From GCA-2733415 sp049614485 (GTDB lineage Bacteria > Bacteroidota > Bacteroidia > Flavobacteriales > Flavobacteriaceae), in assembly GCA_049614485.1 (NCBI GenBank), contig JBMZDR010000010.1, positions 1 to 64,000 of the forward strand: a DNA stretch of 64,000 bases, written 5' to 3'. The notes beneath the pieces are model-generated. The model made no database searches, was not told the origin of the DNA, and saw nothing but the letters and a program-made list of their open reading frames with translations. Below are positions 31,998 to 40,702 of this stretch, piece by piece; the stretch's first letter is position 1; each line of letters opens with the position of its first letter. A program made the position numbers and the translations under genes.

Positions 31998-34463
31998 ATG
32001 TACCTAAAACTTAAGACGCTTTTTAGCATAGCTCTAGTATTTACAATATCTATTTCATTTGCTCAAAATGCGACGGTTAACGGTGTTATTTTAGATGGCA
32101 TGAATTTGCCTATTGAGAATGTAACCATAACCTATAACACTACTGGTGTAAAAACCTCTAAAGATGGTGACTACAGTATTCAAATTCCTGCTGAACAAGA
32201 TGTAACCTTAACATTTTCGCACATTAGTTTTAAAAAAGTTGTGCAGACTTTTAATTTAAAAAAAGGAGAAGTTTTTGAATTTAACCCCGTATTAAAAAGT
32301 AATGAAGAGCAACTAGGAACAATCATTATTACCGGGAACAAACGCAAACGAATTGAGGGAATAATTACAATCGCTCCAAAAATGTTACGAAAAATACCCG
32401 GTGGAAATGCAGGTGTAGAAAATATACTAAAAACACTTGCTGGCGTTAGTGGTAATAATGAATTGAGCTCTCAATACAATGTTAGAGGTGGAAATTTTGA
32501 TGAAAACCTAGTATATGTTAATGAAATTGAAGTATACAGACCATTTTTAGTACGCTCTGGACAACAAGAAGGCCTAAGCTTTGTAAATAGTGACTTAGTA
32601 CGTAATGTTGATTTTTCTGCCGGTGGATTTCAAGCCAAATATGGTGACAAACTTTCCTCTGTACTGGATATAACATATAAAACCCCACGGAAATTTGGCG
32701 CAAGTGTTGACGCAAGTTTACTTGGAGGAAGTGTAAGCATAGAAGGTGTTTCAAAAAACAACAAACTATCTGGGGTTTTAGGAGTGAGATACCGTGATAA
32801 TAGCCTATTTGTACGTGCAAAAGAAACTGAAACCAATTACGACCCAAAATTCGCAGATGTACAAACCTTTTTAACCTATAAAGTATCCGATAAATTTGAT
32901 GTTAATTTCTTAGGAAACATGGCAATCAATAAATACAATTATGAGCCACAAACACGTCAAACCAACTTTGGAACTTTATCAAACCCAATCGCATTGTTAG
33001 TAAAGTATGATGGGCAAGAAAAAGACCAATACAACTCTTATTTTGGAGCTATAAAAACAAATTATAAAGCTAATGATAATTTAACATTAAAACTTATCGG
33101 TTCAGCGTACCACACCATTGAAGAAGAATATTTTGATATAATGGCCAATTATGCTTTAGGAGAAGTAAACAGCAATATTGGTGATGAAGATTTTGGAGAA
33201 GTAGAATTTACTGAAGGAATTGGCTCACAATTAAATCACGCCAGAAACGACTTAGACGCCTTGATTTTAAGTTTTGAACATAAAGGAATTTATAAAAAAG
33301 ATAGACATCAAATTAGTTGGGGAGTTAAATATAACTACGAGAATATTAGAGATAAAATTGTAGAATGGGAGGTTATTGACTCTGCAGGTTTTTCTGTTCG
33401 CCCTTTAGATGAAATTAGTAACTCACAACCTTACACACCGTACGCAGGAATACTCAAACCATTTCAAGCTATTCATGCCAAAAATGATGTGACTATAAAT
33501 AGGTTGTCTGGATTTACACAATACAATGGCGAAAGTACGATTGGTTCTCATGACATATTTTATAATGTTGGGGTTAGAGTTCATAACTGGACCGTTTCTG
33601 GAGATGGTTTTAACACACACACACAAACAGTTTTTAGCCCAAGAGCACAATTCTCCATTAAACCAGATTGGAAAAAAGACATCAGTTTAAGAGTTGCTAC
33701 CGGACTATACCATCAACCCCCTTTTTACAGAGAATTAAGAGACTCTGAAGGAGCGGTTAACCCGAAAGTAAAAGCACAACAGTCAATTCATGCAATAATT
33801 GGTGGAGATTACAAGTTTAAACTATGGGATAGACCATTTAAATTATCCTCAGATATTTATTATAAGAGTTTATCAAATGTGAATCCGTATACTGTTGATA
33901 ACGTAAGAATCAGATATGCCGCTGATAATTCTGCAAAAGCTTATGCTACTGGTTTAGATTTAAGACTGAATGGAGAGTTTGTACCCGGAACTGAATCATG
34001 GTTTAGTTTTGGATATTTAAAAACTGAAGAAAACATTAATAATAGAGGTTATATTTCAAGACCAACAGATCAGCGATTAAAATTTGGTGCCTTATTTCAA
34101 GATTATATGCCAAACTTACCAAATGTAAAAGTATACCTGAATTTAGTATATAATACTGGTGTACCTGGAGGATCTCCAAGTTATGCTGACAAGTACCAAT
34201 ATCAGAACAGATTAAGAGCTTATAAACGTGCTGATGTAGGTTTTTCTTATGTGATTGTTGATGATAGTAAAAAGTTTGAGAAAGGACATTTATTTCATCA
34301 TTTAAAAGAATTTCAAATTGGGTTTGAAATCTTCAACATGTTTGATGTACAAAACTCAATTACCAATACTTGGGTAAGGGATGTATACACAAAAAGTCAA
34401 TATGCAGTACCAAACTACTTAACACCACGAATTTTTAATTTAAGAATGGGATTAAAGTTCTAA
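31998..34463 (+). CDS. TonB-dependent receptor with CarboxypepD_reg-like domain
   Basis: An 821-residue outer-membrane receptor. It has a signal peptide (LFSIALVFTISISFAQ), a carboxypeptidase-regulatory-like domain (NATVNGVILDGMNLPIENVT to about residue 100), a plug domain (PGGNAGVENILKTLAGVSG; YNVRGGNFDENLVYVNEIE), and a beta-barrel ending in ...RIFNLRMGLKF with the usual terminal Phe. The substrate is unknown and no SusD partner follows. It is co-transcribed with the M23 peptidase. Confidence 0.92.
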   Translation: MYLKLKTLFSIALVFTISISFAQNATVNGVILDGMNLPIENVTITYNTTGVKTSKDGDYSIQIPAEQDVTLTFSHISFKKVVQTFNLKKGEVFEFNPVLKSNEEQLGTIIITGNKRKRIEGIITIAPKMLRKIPGGNAGVENILKTLAGVSGNNELSSQYNVRGGNFDENLVYVNEIEVYRPFLVRSGQQEGLSFVNSDLVRNVDFSAGGFQAKYGDKLSSVLDITYKTPRKFGASVDASLLGGSVSIEGVSKNNKLSGVLGVRYRDNSLFVRAKETETNYDPKFADVQTFLTYKVSDKFDVNFLGNMAINKYNYEPQTRQTNFGTLSNPIALLVKYDGQEKDQYNSYFGAIKTNYKANDNLTLKLIGSAYHTIEEEYFDIMANYALGEVNSNIGDEDFGEVEFTEGIGSQLNHARNDLDALILSFEHKGIYKKDRHQISWGVKYNYENIRDKIVEWEVIDSAGFSVRPLDEISNSQPYTPYAGILKPFQAIHAKNDVTINRLSGFTQYNGESTIGSHDIFYNVGVRVHNWTVSGDGFNTHTQTVFSPRAQFSIKPDWKKDISLRVATGLYHQPPFYRELRDSEGAVNPKVKAQQSIHAIIGGDYKFKLWDRPFKLSSDIYYKSLSNVNPYTVDNVRIRYAADNSAKAYATGLDLRLNGEFVPGTESWFSFGYLKTEENINNRGYISRPTDQRLKFGALFQDYMPNLPNVKVYLNLVYNTGVPGGSPSYADKYQYQNRLRAYKRADVGFSYVIVDDSKKFEKGHLFHHLKEFQIGFEIFNMFDVQNSITNTWVRDVYTKSQYAVPNYLTPRIFNLRMGLKF

Positions 34464-34485
34464 AATCACTTATAAAATAGTTATA

Positions 34486-34512
34486 AAAACCTCAAGAACT
34501 ACTTGAGGTTTT
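34486..34512 (+). terminator. Terminator after TonB-dependent receptor gene
   Basis: AAAACCTCAAG-AACTA-CTTGAGGTTTT, an 11-bp stem followed by a T-rich stretch. It ends 16 bases before the xerD ATG. Confidence 0.85.
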
Positions 34513-34528
34513 GTATTTTTAAGCCCTT

Positions 34529-35425
34529 ATGAAATGGAAAAATGCCTTAGCAGATTATAAACATTATCTAAAACTTGAAAGAGGTTTATCAGAAAACTCT
34601 ATTAAAAGTTATGAGTTAGATGTAGTAAAACTTATTCGGTTTTTAGATGCACATAACTGTACGGACTCCCCTATTACTATTTCGTCATCAAGATTAAAAG
34701 AATTTATTTATGAGGTTGCAAAAGTTGTGAATGAACGTTCACAATCACGTATTATATCTGGGCTCAAAAGTTTTTTTAACTATTTAGTTTTTGAAGATTA
34801 TAGAGCAGATAATCCGTTAGAATTAATCGAATCGCCAAAAATCGGGCGAAAATTACCAGATACTTTATCCATTGAAGATATTGATAACATCTCTGGTGCC
34901 GTAGATTTAAGCAAACCCGAAGGCGAACGCAATCGTGCAATTATTGAAACGCTCTATGGTTGTGGCTTACGTGTATCAGAACTAACTGCACTTAAATTAT
35001 CCGATTTATTTTTTGAAGAAGGTTTTATAAAAGTCACTGGTAAAGGAAACAAAGAACGTTTTGTACCTATCGGACCTTTAACTCAAAAATACATTAACAT
35101 CTACAGAACAGAAGTCCGTATTCATTTAAACATTCAACCAAGTTTTGAAGACACCTTGTTTTTAAACAGACGCGGAAAACAACTCACACGCGCTATGATT
35201 TTTACCATTGTAAAACGTTTAGCAGAAAAAATTGGACTGAACAAAAACATCAGTCCGCATACGTTTCGCCACTCTTTTGCCACACACTTACTAGAAAACG
35301 GCGCCGATTTAAGCGCCATTCAATTGATGTTAGGTCATGAAAGTATAACAACTACAGAAATCTACATGCATGTGGACAGAACACATTTAGCAAACGTCAT
35401 TGAGCAATTTCATCCGAGAAAGTAA
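34529..35425 (+). CDS. xerD: Site-specific tyrosine recombinase XerD-like
   Basis: A 298-residue tyrosine recombinase. The N-terminal SAM-like core-binding domain has LERGLSENSIKSYELDVVKL. Catalytic residues are the Arg in GCGLRVSELTALKL, the Lys in VTGKGNKERFVPIG, HTFRHSFATHLL (His-x-x-Arg), LGHESITTTEIYMH (His and Tyr). Length and lack of nearby att-like or transposon sequence point to the housekeeping XerD that resolves chromosome dimers rather than a mobile integrase. Confidence 0.88.
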   Translation: MKWKNALADYKHYLKLERGLSENSIKSYELDVVKLIRFLDAHNCTDSPITISSSRLKEFIYEVAKVVNERSQSRIISGLKSFFNYLVFEDYRADNPLELIESPKIGRKLPDTLSIEDIDNISGAVDLSKPEGERNRAIIETLYGCGLRVSELTALKLSDLFFEEGFIKVTGKGNKERFVPIGPLTQKYINIYRTEVRIHLNIQPSFEDTLFLNRRGKQLTRAMIFTIVKRLAEKIGLNKNISPHTFRHSFATHLLENGADLSAIQLMLGHESITTTEIYMHVDRTHLANVIEQFHPRK

Positions 35426-35428
35426 TAC

Positions 35429-35884
35429 TTATTCGCCTAAAATCTGAGCCGTATGAGCTTTGGTTTTTACTTTATCAATAACATCAATAATAACTCCCTT
35501 TTCATCAATGATAAAGGTAATTCTGTGGATACCATCATAAACACGTCCCATAAATTTCTTTTCTCCCCAAACGCCAAAGGCATTAATTACATCTTTAGTC
35601 TCATCAGCTAATAACGGGAATGGCAATTCTTTTTTATCAATGAAATTTTGCTGGCGTTTTGCAGAATCTGCGCTTACCCCAAGCACATCATACCCTTTTG
35701 CTAAAAAAGATTGGTAATTATCTCTTAAATTACATGCTTGCATTGTACAACCAGGCGTACTTGCTTTTGGGTAAAAGAAAACTACTAATTTCTTTCCGGC
35801 ATAATCAGATAACTTTATAGTATTTCCCGCGTTGTCTAAAGCTTCAAAATTTGGCGCTTTATCTCCTACTTTTAATGTATTCAT
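35429..35884 (-). CDS. bcp: Thioredoxin-dependent thiol peroxidase (BCP/PrxQ)
   Basis: 151 residues from the ATG at 35884; an upstream in-frame start at 35923 would add a non-conserved N-terminus. The peroxidatic and resolving cysteines are in PKASTPGCTMQACNLRDNY (C-x4-C, PrxQ/BCP type). KVGDKAPNFEALDNAGN is the usual N-terminus. It reduces peroxides using thioredoxin in the cytoplasm. It is divergent from nth with 41 bases between the start codons. Confidence 0.92.
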   Translation of the reverse strand: MNTLKVGDKAPNFEALDNAGNTIKLSDYAGKKLVVFFYPKASTPGCTMQACNLRDNYQSFLAKGYDVLGVSADSAKRQQNFIDKKELPFPLLADETKDVINAFGVWGEKKFMGRVYDGIHRITFIIDEKGVIIDVIDKVKTKAHTAQILGE

Positions 35885-35925
35885 CGTTTTAATTTTTCTA
35901 TTTTTACATTCGTAAAGATACAACT

Positions 35926-36576
35926 ATGACTAAGCAAGAAAAAGTAAATTTCGTAATAAAAACATTAGCGGATACATATCCGGAAATTCCTATCCCTTTA
36001 GACCATAAAGATCCTTACACACTTTTAATAGCCGTATTACTATCTGCACAAAGTACAGATGTTCGTGTAAACAAAATCACGCCGTTATTATTTGCAAAAG
36101 CTGATAATCCGTATGACATGATTAAGTTATCCGTTGAAGAGATTAGAGAAATTATTAAACCTGTAGGCTTATCACCTATGAAATCTAAAGGCATACATGG
36201 TTTATCACATATTTTAATTGACAAACATAATGGTGAAGTTCCAAAAACTTATGAAGCTTTAGAAGAGTTGCCTGCTGTTGGACACAAAACTGCAGCGGTA
36301 GTATTATCTCAAGCTTTTGGTATTCCTGCATTTCCGGTTGACACACATATTCACAGGCTAATGTACCGATGGAATTTAACTAACGGTAAAAATGTAGTAC
36401 AAACAGAAAAGGACGCTAAACGCTTATTCCCTGAAGAACTATGGAATGATTTGCACTTACAAATTATATGGTACGGCAGAGAATATTCCCCAGCAAGAGG
36501 TTGGAATTTAGAAAAAGATATTATCACAAAAACGATTGGACGTAAAAGTGTATTAGACGCCTATTACAAGAAATAA
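35926..36576 (+). CDS. nth: Endonuclease III-like DNA glycosylase without Fe-S cluster
   Basis: A 216-residue helix-hairpin-helix GPD glycosylase. The HhH is LEELPAVGHKTAAVVLSQAF with the catalytic Lys, and PVDTHIHRLMYRW holds the catalytic Asp. The C-terminal region, which in E. coli Nth carries C-x6-C-x2-C-x5-C for a [4Fe-4S] cluster, reads YGREYSPARGWNLEKDIITK and contains no cysteine. The fold and active site therefore look intact but the cluster is absent. It should remove oxidised pyrimidines in base-excision repair. Confidence 0.88.
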   Translation: MTKQEKVNFVIKTLADTYPEIPIPLDHKDPYTLLIAVLLSAQSTDVRVNKITPLLFAKADNPYDMIKLSVEEIREIIKPVGLSPMKSKGIHGLSHILIDKHNGEVPKTYEALEELPAVGHKTAAVVLSQAFGIPAFPVDTHIHRLMYRWNLTNGKNVVQTEKDAKRLFPEELWNDLHLQIIWYGREYSPARGWNLEKDIITKTIGRKSVLDAYYKK

Positions 36577-36586
36577 GCTAAAAACT

Positions 36587-36641
36587 AATAAACAACCAAC
36601 ATCTGTTTAATAACACTTAAAATTGTTGCTGGTTGTTTATT
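36587..36641. terminator. Long-stem hairpin between nth and 47-aa gene
   Basis: Arms AATAAACAACCA and TGGTTGTTTATT (12 bp, perfect) enclose a 31-base loop. It lies between convergent genes and probably serves as a terminator, although the T tract is weak and the loop is large. Confidence 0.5.
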
Positions 36642-36667
36642 TCCAAAAAAAAATGGACTAAAGCATG

Positions 36668-36811
36668 CTAATTCTGATGCACTTCTACTTGTACATTTCC
36701 TACTCGTATAACGCGCATCGCTTTAGAGTAATTTAATATAAAATTAATCGTTTCTTTTTTGGGGTGTAATATGTTCATTTTTTTTGAACCTTGAGCGTAA
36801 AGTTTTGGCAT
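36668..36811 (-). CDS. Conserved 47-aa protein of unknown function
   Basis: A complete ORF, ATG 36811 to TAG 36668: 47 residues starting MPKLYAQGSKKMNILHPKKE and containing TINFILNYSKAMRVIRVGN. It is basic and soluble. Similar tiny proteins with an 'ILxPKKETIxFILNYSKAxRV' core recur in Bacteroidota as far as I remember; function unknown. It lies 52 bases downstream of the ECF sigma factor gene on the same strand and could be co-transcribed. Confidence 0.7.
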   Translation of the reverse strand: MPKLYAQGSKKMNILHPKKETINFILNYSKAMRVIRVGNVQVEVHQN

Positions 36812-36863
36812 ATATAAATTGTTTGATTATACCTTATTAACGCTCAAAAAAAGACTTTAGTAT

Positions 36864-37448
36864 CTACTGAGTTAAAATAATATTATGCTCATTTACTAAG
36901 CGCCTTAAATTTATAATTGCATAACGCATTCTACCTAGAGCAGTATTAATACTTACATTGGTATTTTCAGCTATTTCTTTAAAACTCATATCTCTATATA
37001 ATCGCATAACAACAACCTCTTTTTGATCATTAGGCAGCTCTTCAACCAGTTTCCTGACATCATTAGAAATTTGGTCAGTAATTAACTGGCTTTCTGCATT
37101 TCTATCAGAATCACTTAATAAAGAGAAAATATCAAACTCTTTATCTTTTGACTCATATTTTGGCATTCTATTACTTTTTCTAAAATGATCAATCACTAAA
37201 TTGTGTGCTATACGCATAATCCATGGCAAGAATTTCCCTTCTTCATTATAATTTCCTTTTTTTAGTGTTTTAATAACTTTAATGAACGTATCCTGAAAAA
37301 TATCCTCACTTAAATCACGATCATAAACCTTAGAGTGAATAAAGTTGTACACCCTGCTTTTATGGCGCAGCACAAGCACTTCTAATGATTTCTCATTACC
37401 TTGAATATAATCTTTAACTAAAATTGAATCTGGAGCGGTTACTTTCAT
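36864..37448 (-). CDS. RNA polymerase sigma-70 family (ECF) sigma factor
   Basis: About 194 residues from the ATG at 37448; another in-frame ATG two codons upstream (37454) is possible. Region 2 includes LSEDIFQDTFIKVIKTLKKG and WIMRIAHNLVIDHFRKSNR; region 4 includes MSFKEIAENTNVSINTALGRMRYA. These are group 4 (ECF) sigma features. No anti-sigma gene follows. The transcript has a long leader, and the start region can be sealed by a 12-bp stem (see findings). Its regulon cannot be told. Confidence 0.9.
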   Translation of the reverse strand: MKVTAPDSILVKDYIQGNEKSLEVLVLRHKSRVYNFIHSKVYDRDLSEDIFQDTFIKVIKTLKKGNYNEEGKFLPWIMRIAHNLVIDHFRKSNRMPKYESKDKEFDIFSLLSDSDRNAESQLITDQISNDVRKLVEELPNDQKEVVVMRLYRDMSFKEIAENTNVSINTALGRMRYAIINLRRLVNEHNIILTQ

Positions 37449-37450
37449 AA

Positions 37451-37530
37451 ACATTACTTTTATAGGTTAACTAACAAACACAAGATATTTAGGGCTATCT
37501 TTTTTAATTGTAATTTGTTAAAAGTAATGT
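37451..37530 (-). promoter_or_regulatory. Leader stem sequestering the sigma factor start
   Basis: ACATTACTTTTA (37530-37519 on the minus strand, first arm) pairs perfectly with TAAAAGTAATGT (37462-37451), which contains one of the two candidate start codons. The loop is 56 nt. In mRNA this would hide the translation start. Confidence 0.45.
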
Positions 37531-37564
37531 TATGCTATAGGCTATTTTTAATTTGTTGTAAATT

Positions 37565-37572
37565 CAAATATA
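37565..37572 (-). promoter_or_regulatory. Promoter -7 element of ECF sigma factor gene
   Basis: Minus-strand TATATTTG, a perfect TAnnTTTG, about 117 bases before the start codon. This implies a leader of about 110 nt. Confidence 0.55.
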
Positions 37573-37724
37573 ACAAAAAAAAAGTGCTAATTAAAATTTT
37601 AACACTTTTTTATATTCAATTTACTAATACTACACACCAAAGATATTAAATAAACACTTCAAGTATTAACTACTATAATTTTCCTTAAATTCGCAAGATT
37701 GTATCAAACTATCTATTAAGGTGT

Positions 37725-40514
37725 ATGTCAAAACTTGATTTATCTACAATTAACCCAAAAGAGAACATCATTATTAAAGGTGCTAAACTGCATAACCTTA
37801 AAAATATTGATGTGGTTATTCCAAGAAACAAACTGGTTGTCATTACTGGTTTAAGTGGTTCTGGAAAATCATCTTTAGCCTTTGACACCCTATATGCCGA
37901 AGGGCAACGCCGTTATGTAGAAAGTTTATCGTCTTATGCACGTCAATTTTTAGGGCGTTTAAACAAGCCAAAAGTTGATTTCATAAAAGGTATTGCTCCT
38001 GCAATTGCAATTGAGCAAAAAGTAAATTCTACAAACCCAAGAAGTACTGTTGGTACAAGTACAGAAATTTATGACTATTTAAAATTACTATACGCTAGAA
38101 TAGGGAAAACATACTCTCCTATTTCTGGAAATAGAGTAAAAAAAGATACCGTTTCTGATGCTGTTAACTATTTAAAAACACTAGACAATAGAGATAAATT
38201 ATTGCTTTTAGCACCAGTAACAGCTGAAGAATCAAGGTCATTATTACAAAAAGTAACCATCCTACAAAAACAAGGGTTTTCAAGAATAAAAGTTGACAAT
38301 AATGTCATTAGAATTGATGACTTTAAAGATGATGACACTATAAAAACTTTAGAACTTGTAGTTGATAGAATCATAATCAATCAAGATGATGAGGACTTTT
38401 ACAACCGTTTAGCAGATGCTATTCAAGTTGCTTTTTATGAAGGCAAAGGTACATGTAGTATTGAAAATTTAACCACAAATACCACAACCGTTTTTAGCAA
38501 TACATTTGAATTAGACGGCATGACGTTTTTAGAACCCAACACACATCTGTTTAGTTTTAATAACCCATATGGTGCCTGTCCTACTTGTGAGGGTTATGGT
38601 GATGTTATTGGACTTGACAGAAATTTAGTAGTACCTGACTCATCGTTATCAATTTTTGAAAATGCTATTTTTTCATGGCGAGGAGAAACTTTAAGTTGGT
38701 ATAGAGATCAGTTGGTAAACAACGCCTATAAATTTGACTTTCCAATACACAAACCTTTTTTTGAGCTCACAGAAGCTCAAAAAGAATTACTCTGGACAGG
38801 GAATAACTATTTTACAGGATTAACAGAGTTCTTCAAGGAGCTTGAAGAAAAAAGTTATAAAATTCAAAACAGAGTACTCTTATCACGTTACCGTGGAAAA
38901 ACAAAATGTGATACCTGTAAAGGAAAACGATTGCGTGCGGAGGCAAGTTATATTAAAATTCAAAACACATCTATTTCTGATTTGGTTGAAAAATCGATTA
39001 AAGACTTAATCAGTTTTTTTAACAACTTAGAACTAGACGCTTATGACACACAAATAGCAAGCAGATTACTGAAGGAAATAAATAACCGCTTAGGTTTTTT
39101 ATCTAACGTTGGTTTGGAATATTTAACCCTAAACAGAAAGTCCAATTCACTCTCTGGTGGTGAGAGTCAACGCATAAATTTAGCCACATCCTTAGGGAGT
39201 AGCTTGGTTGGCTCCATGTATATTTTAGACGAACCAAGTATTGGTTTACACCCTAAAGATTCGGAAAAACTAATTAATGTTTTAAAATCATTACGTGATT
39301 TAGGCAATACAGTTATTGTTGTTGAGCACGATGAAGATATTATGAAGGCTTCTGATCAAATTATTGATATAGGCCCCGAAGCAGGGACTTTTGGTGGTGA
39401 AGTTGTTGCCACTGGAAACTATAAACAACTGTTGCAATCAAAGTCATTAACAGCCCAATATTTAAATGAATCCTTAAAAATTGAAGTGCCTAAAAAAAGA
39501 CGCACATCTAAACACCAAGTAACCATTACAGGAGCACGCGAAAACAATTTAAAAAACATTGACATCACCTTTCCTTTAGATGTATTAACAGTTGTAACCG
39601 GTGTATCTGGAAGCGGAAAAAGTACGCTTGTAAAATCAATATTATACCCTGCTTTACACAAAGAGTTAGGAGGTTATGGTATGAAGCCAGGAGAGTTTAC
39701 AGCAATTTCCGGAAGCTACAAACACATCAAACACATTGAATTTGTTGATCAAAACCCTATTGGACGTTCATCAAGATCAAATCCTGTGACTTACATTAAG
39801 GCTTATGATGACATTAGAAGTCTGTTTGCTGAACAGAAAGTATCTCGCATAAGAAATTACCAACCTAAACACTTTTCGTTTAATGTAGATGGCGGACGCT
39901 GTGAAGTTTGTAAAGGTGAAGGTGAGGTCACCATTGAAATGCAATTTATGGCCGATGTGCATTTGGAGTGCGACACATGTAAAGGAAAACGGTTTAAAAA
40001 AGAAGTCCTTGAAGCTACATTTGATGGCAAGTCTATACATGATGTGTTAACAATGACCATAGATAACGCCTTAGCTTTTTTTATGGCTAATGAGCAGCAA
40101 AAAATTGTAAATAAACTTCAACCTTTACAAGACGTGGGACTAGGTTACGTGCAGTTAGGACAGTCCTCTTCTACTCTTTCTGGTGGCGAGGCACAACGTA
40201 TAAAATTAGCCTCCTTTTTAGTAAAAGGAAAAAGCAAAGATAAAGTGTTATTTATTTTTGACGAACCTACAACTGGCTTACATTTTCATGACATTCAAAA
40301 ACTACTAACCTCTTTTAATGCATTAATAGAAAAAGGACATTCAATTATTGTTATTGAACATAATTTAGAACTAATTAAATGTGCTGATCACATCATTGAT
40401 TTAGGTCCTGAAGGGGGAGATTTTGGAGGAGAATTATTATTTTCAGGAACACCCGAAGAGCTCGTAAAAAGTAGAAAATCAATTACATCAAAGTATTTAA
40501 AAAGTAAAATATAA
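37725..40514 (+). CDS. uvrA: Excinuclease ABC subunit A
   Basis: A 929-residue UvrA with two ABC ATPase modules: Walker A GLSGSGKSSLAF and GVSGSGKSTLVK; signature LSGGESQRINLATSLG and LSGGEAQRIKLASFLV. Zinc-binding cysteines are in CPTCEGYGD, CDTCKGKRLRAEA, CEVCKGEGE and CDTCKGKRFKKE. It recognises DNA damage with UvrB in nucleotide-excision repair; uvrB is at 49083 in this window. A TAAATTCG promoter-like element (37686-37693), differing from TAnnTTTG at one position, lies 31 bases upstream. Confidence 0.97.
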   Translation: MSKLDLSTINPKENIIIKGAKLHNLKNIDVVIPRNKLVVITGLSGSGKSSLAFDTLYAEGQRRYVESLSSYARQFLGRLNKPKVDFIKGIAPAIAIEQKVNSTNPRSTVGTSTEIYDYLKLLYARIGKTYSPISGNRVKKDTVSDAVNYLKTLDNRDKLLLLAPVTAEESRSLLQKVTILQKQGFSRIKVDNNVIRIDDFKDDDTIKTLELVVDRIIINQDDEDFYNRLADAIQVAFYEGKGTCSIENLTTNTTTVFSNTFELDGMTFLEPNTHLFSFNNPYGACPTCEGYGDVIGLDRNLVVPDSSLSIFENAIFSWRGETLSWYRDQLVNNAYKFDFPIHKPFFELTEAQKELLWTGNNYFTGLTEFFKELEEKSYKIQNRVLLSRYRGKTKCDTCKGKRLRAEASYIKIQNTSISDLVEKSIKDLISFFNNLELDAYDTQIASRLLKEINNRLGFLSNVGLEYLTLNRKSNSLSGGESQRINLATSLGSSLVGSMYILDEPSIGLHPKDSEKLINVLKSLRDLGNTVIVVEHDEDIMKASDQIIDIGPEAGTFGGEVVATGNYKQLLQSKSLTAQYLNESLKIEVPKKRRTSKHQVTITGARENNLKNIDITFPLDVLTVVTGVSGSGKSTLVKSILYPALHKELGGYGMKPGEFTAISGSYKHIKHIEFVDQNPIGRSSRSNPVTYIKAYDDIRSLFAEQKVSRIRNYQPKHFSFNVDGGRCEVCKGEGEVTIEMQFMADVHLECDTCKGKRFKKEVLEATFDGKSIHDVLTMTIDNALAFFMANEQQKIVNKLQPLQDVGLGYVQLGQSSSTLSGGEAQRIKLASFLVKGKSKDKVLFIFDEPTTGLHFHDIQKLLTSFNALIEKGHSIIVIEHNLELIKCADHIIDLGPEGGDFGGELLFSGTPEELVKSRKSITSKYLKSKI

Positions 40515-40614
40515 CATTCTCAACACAGAGCCAGAACAGTATCACCCCCCTGTATACCAAGCAAATAAGAAAACACAAAAAACCATAACAACCGAGTTGA
40601 CAAACATCAGTATT

Positions 40615-40622
40615 TAGTTTTG
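40615..40622 (+). promoter_or_regulatory. Promoter -7 element of His-rich protein gene
   Basis: TAGTTTTG, matching TAnnTTTG, 80 bases before the ATG at 40703. A TTGACA lies 15 bases upstream of it. Confidence 0.5.
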
Positions 40623-40702
40623 GCACACTCTTTGAATTTCTATTAGTAATAGCGAAAGCCGAAAAGCTATAAATGAGTAGGCCTATCCTAAAACTATATG
40701 TT

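Noticed and set aside
33609..33625. (AC)n repeat in the TonB-dependent receptor gene as a phase-variable tract
   Set aside because: Only about six units, encoding ordinary residues in the barrel; too short and not near the start to suggest slipped-strand switching.
34529..35425. Tyrosine recombinase as a mark of a mobile element
   Set aside because: It has XerD size and motifs, with no direct repeats, tRNA or cargo genes nearby; housekeeping XerD fits better.
37577..37612. Terminator hairpin between the ECF sigma and uvrA genes
   Set aside because: The AAAGTG/CACTTT stem is imperfect and the flanking genes diverge, so no transcript needs ending there; it overlaps the sigma promoter region.
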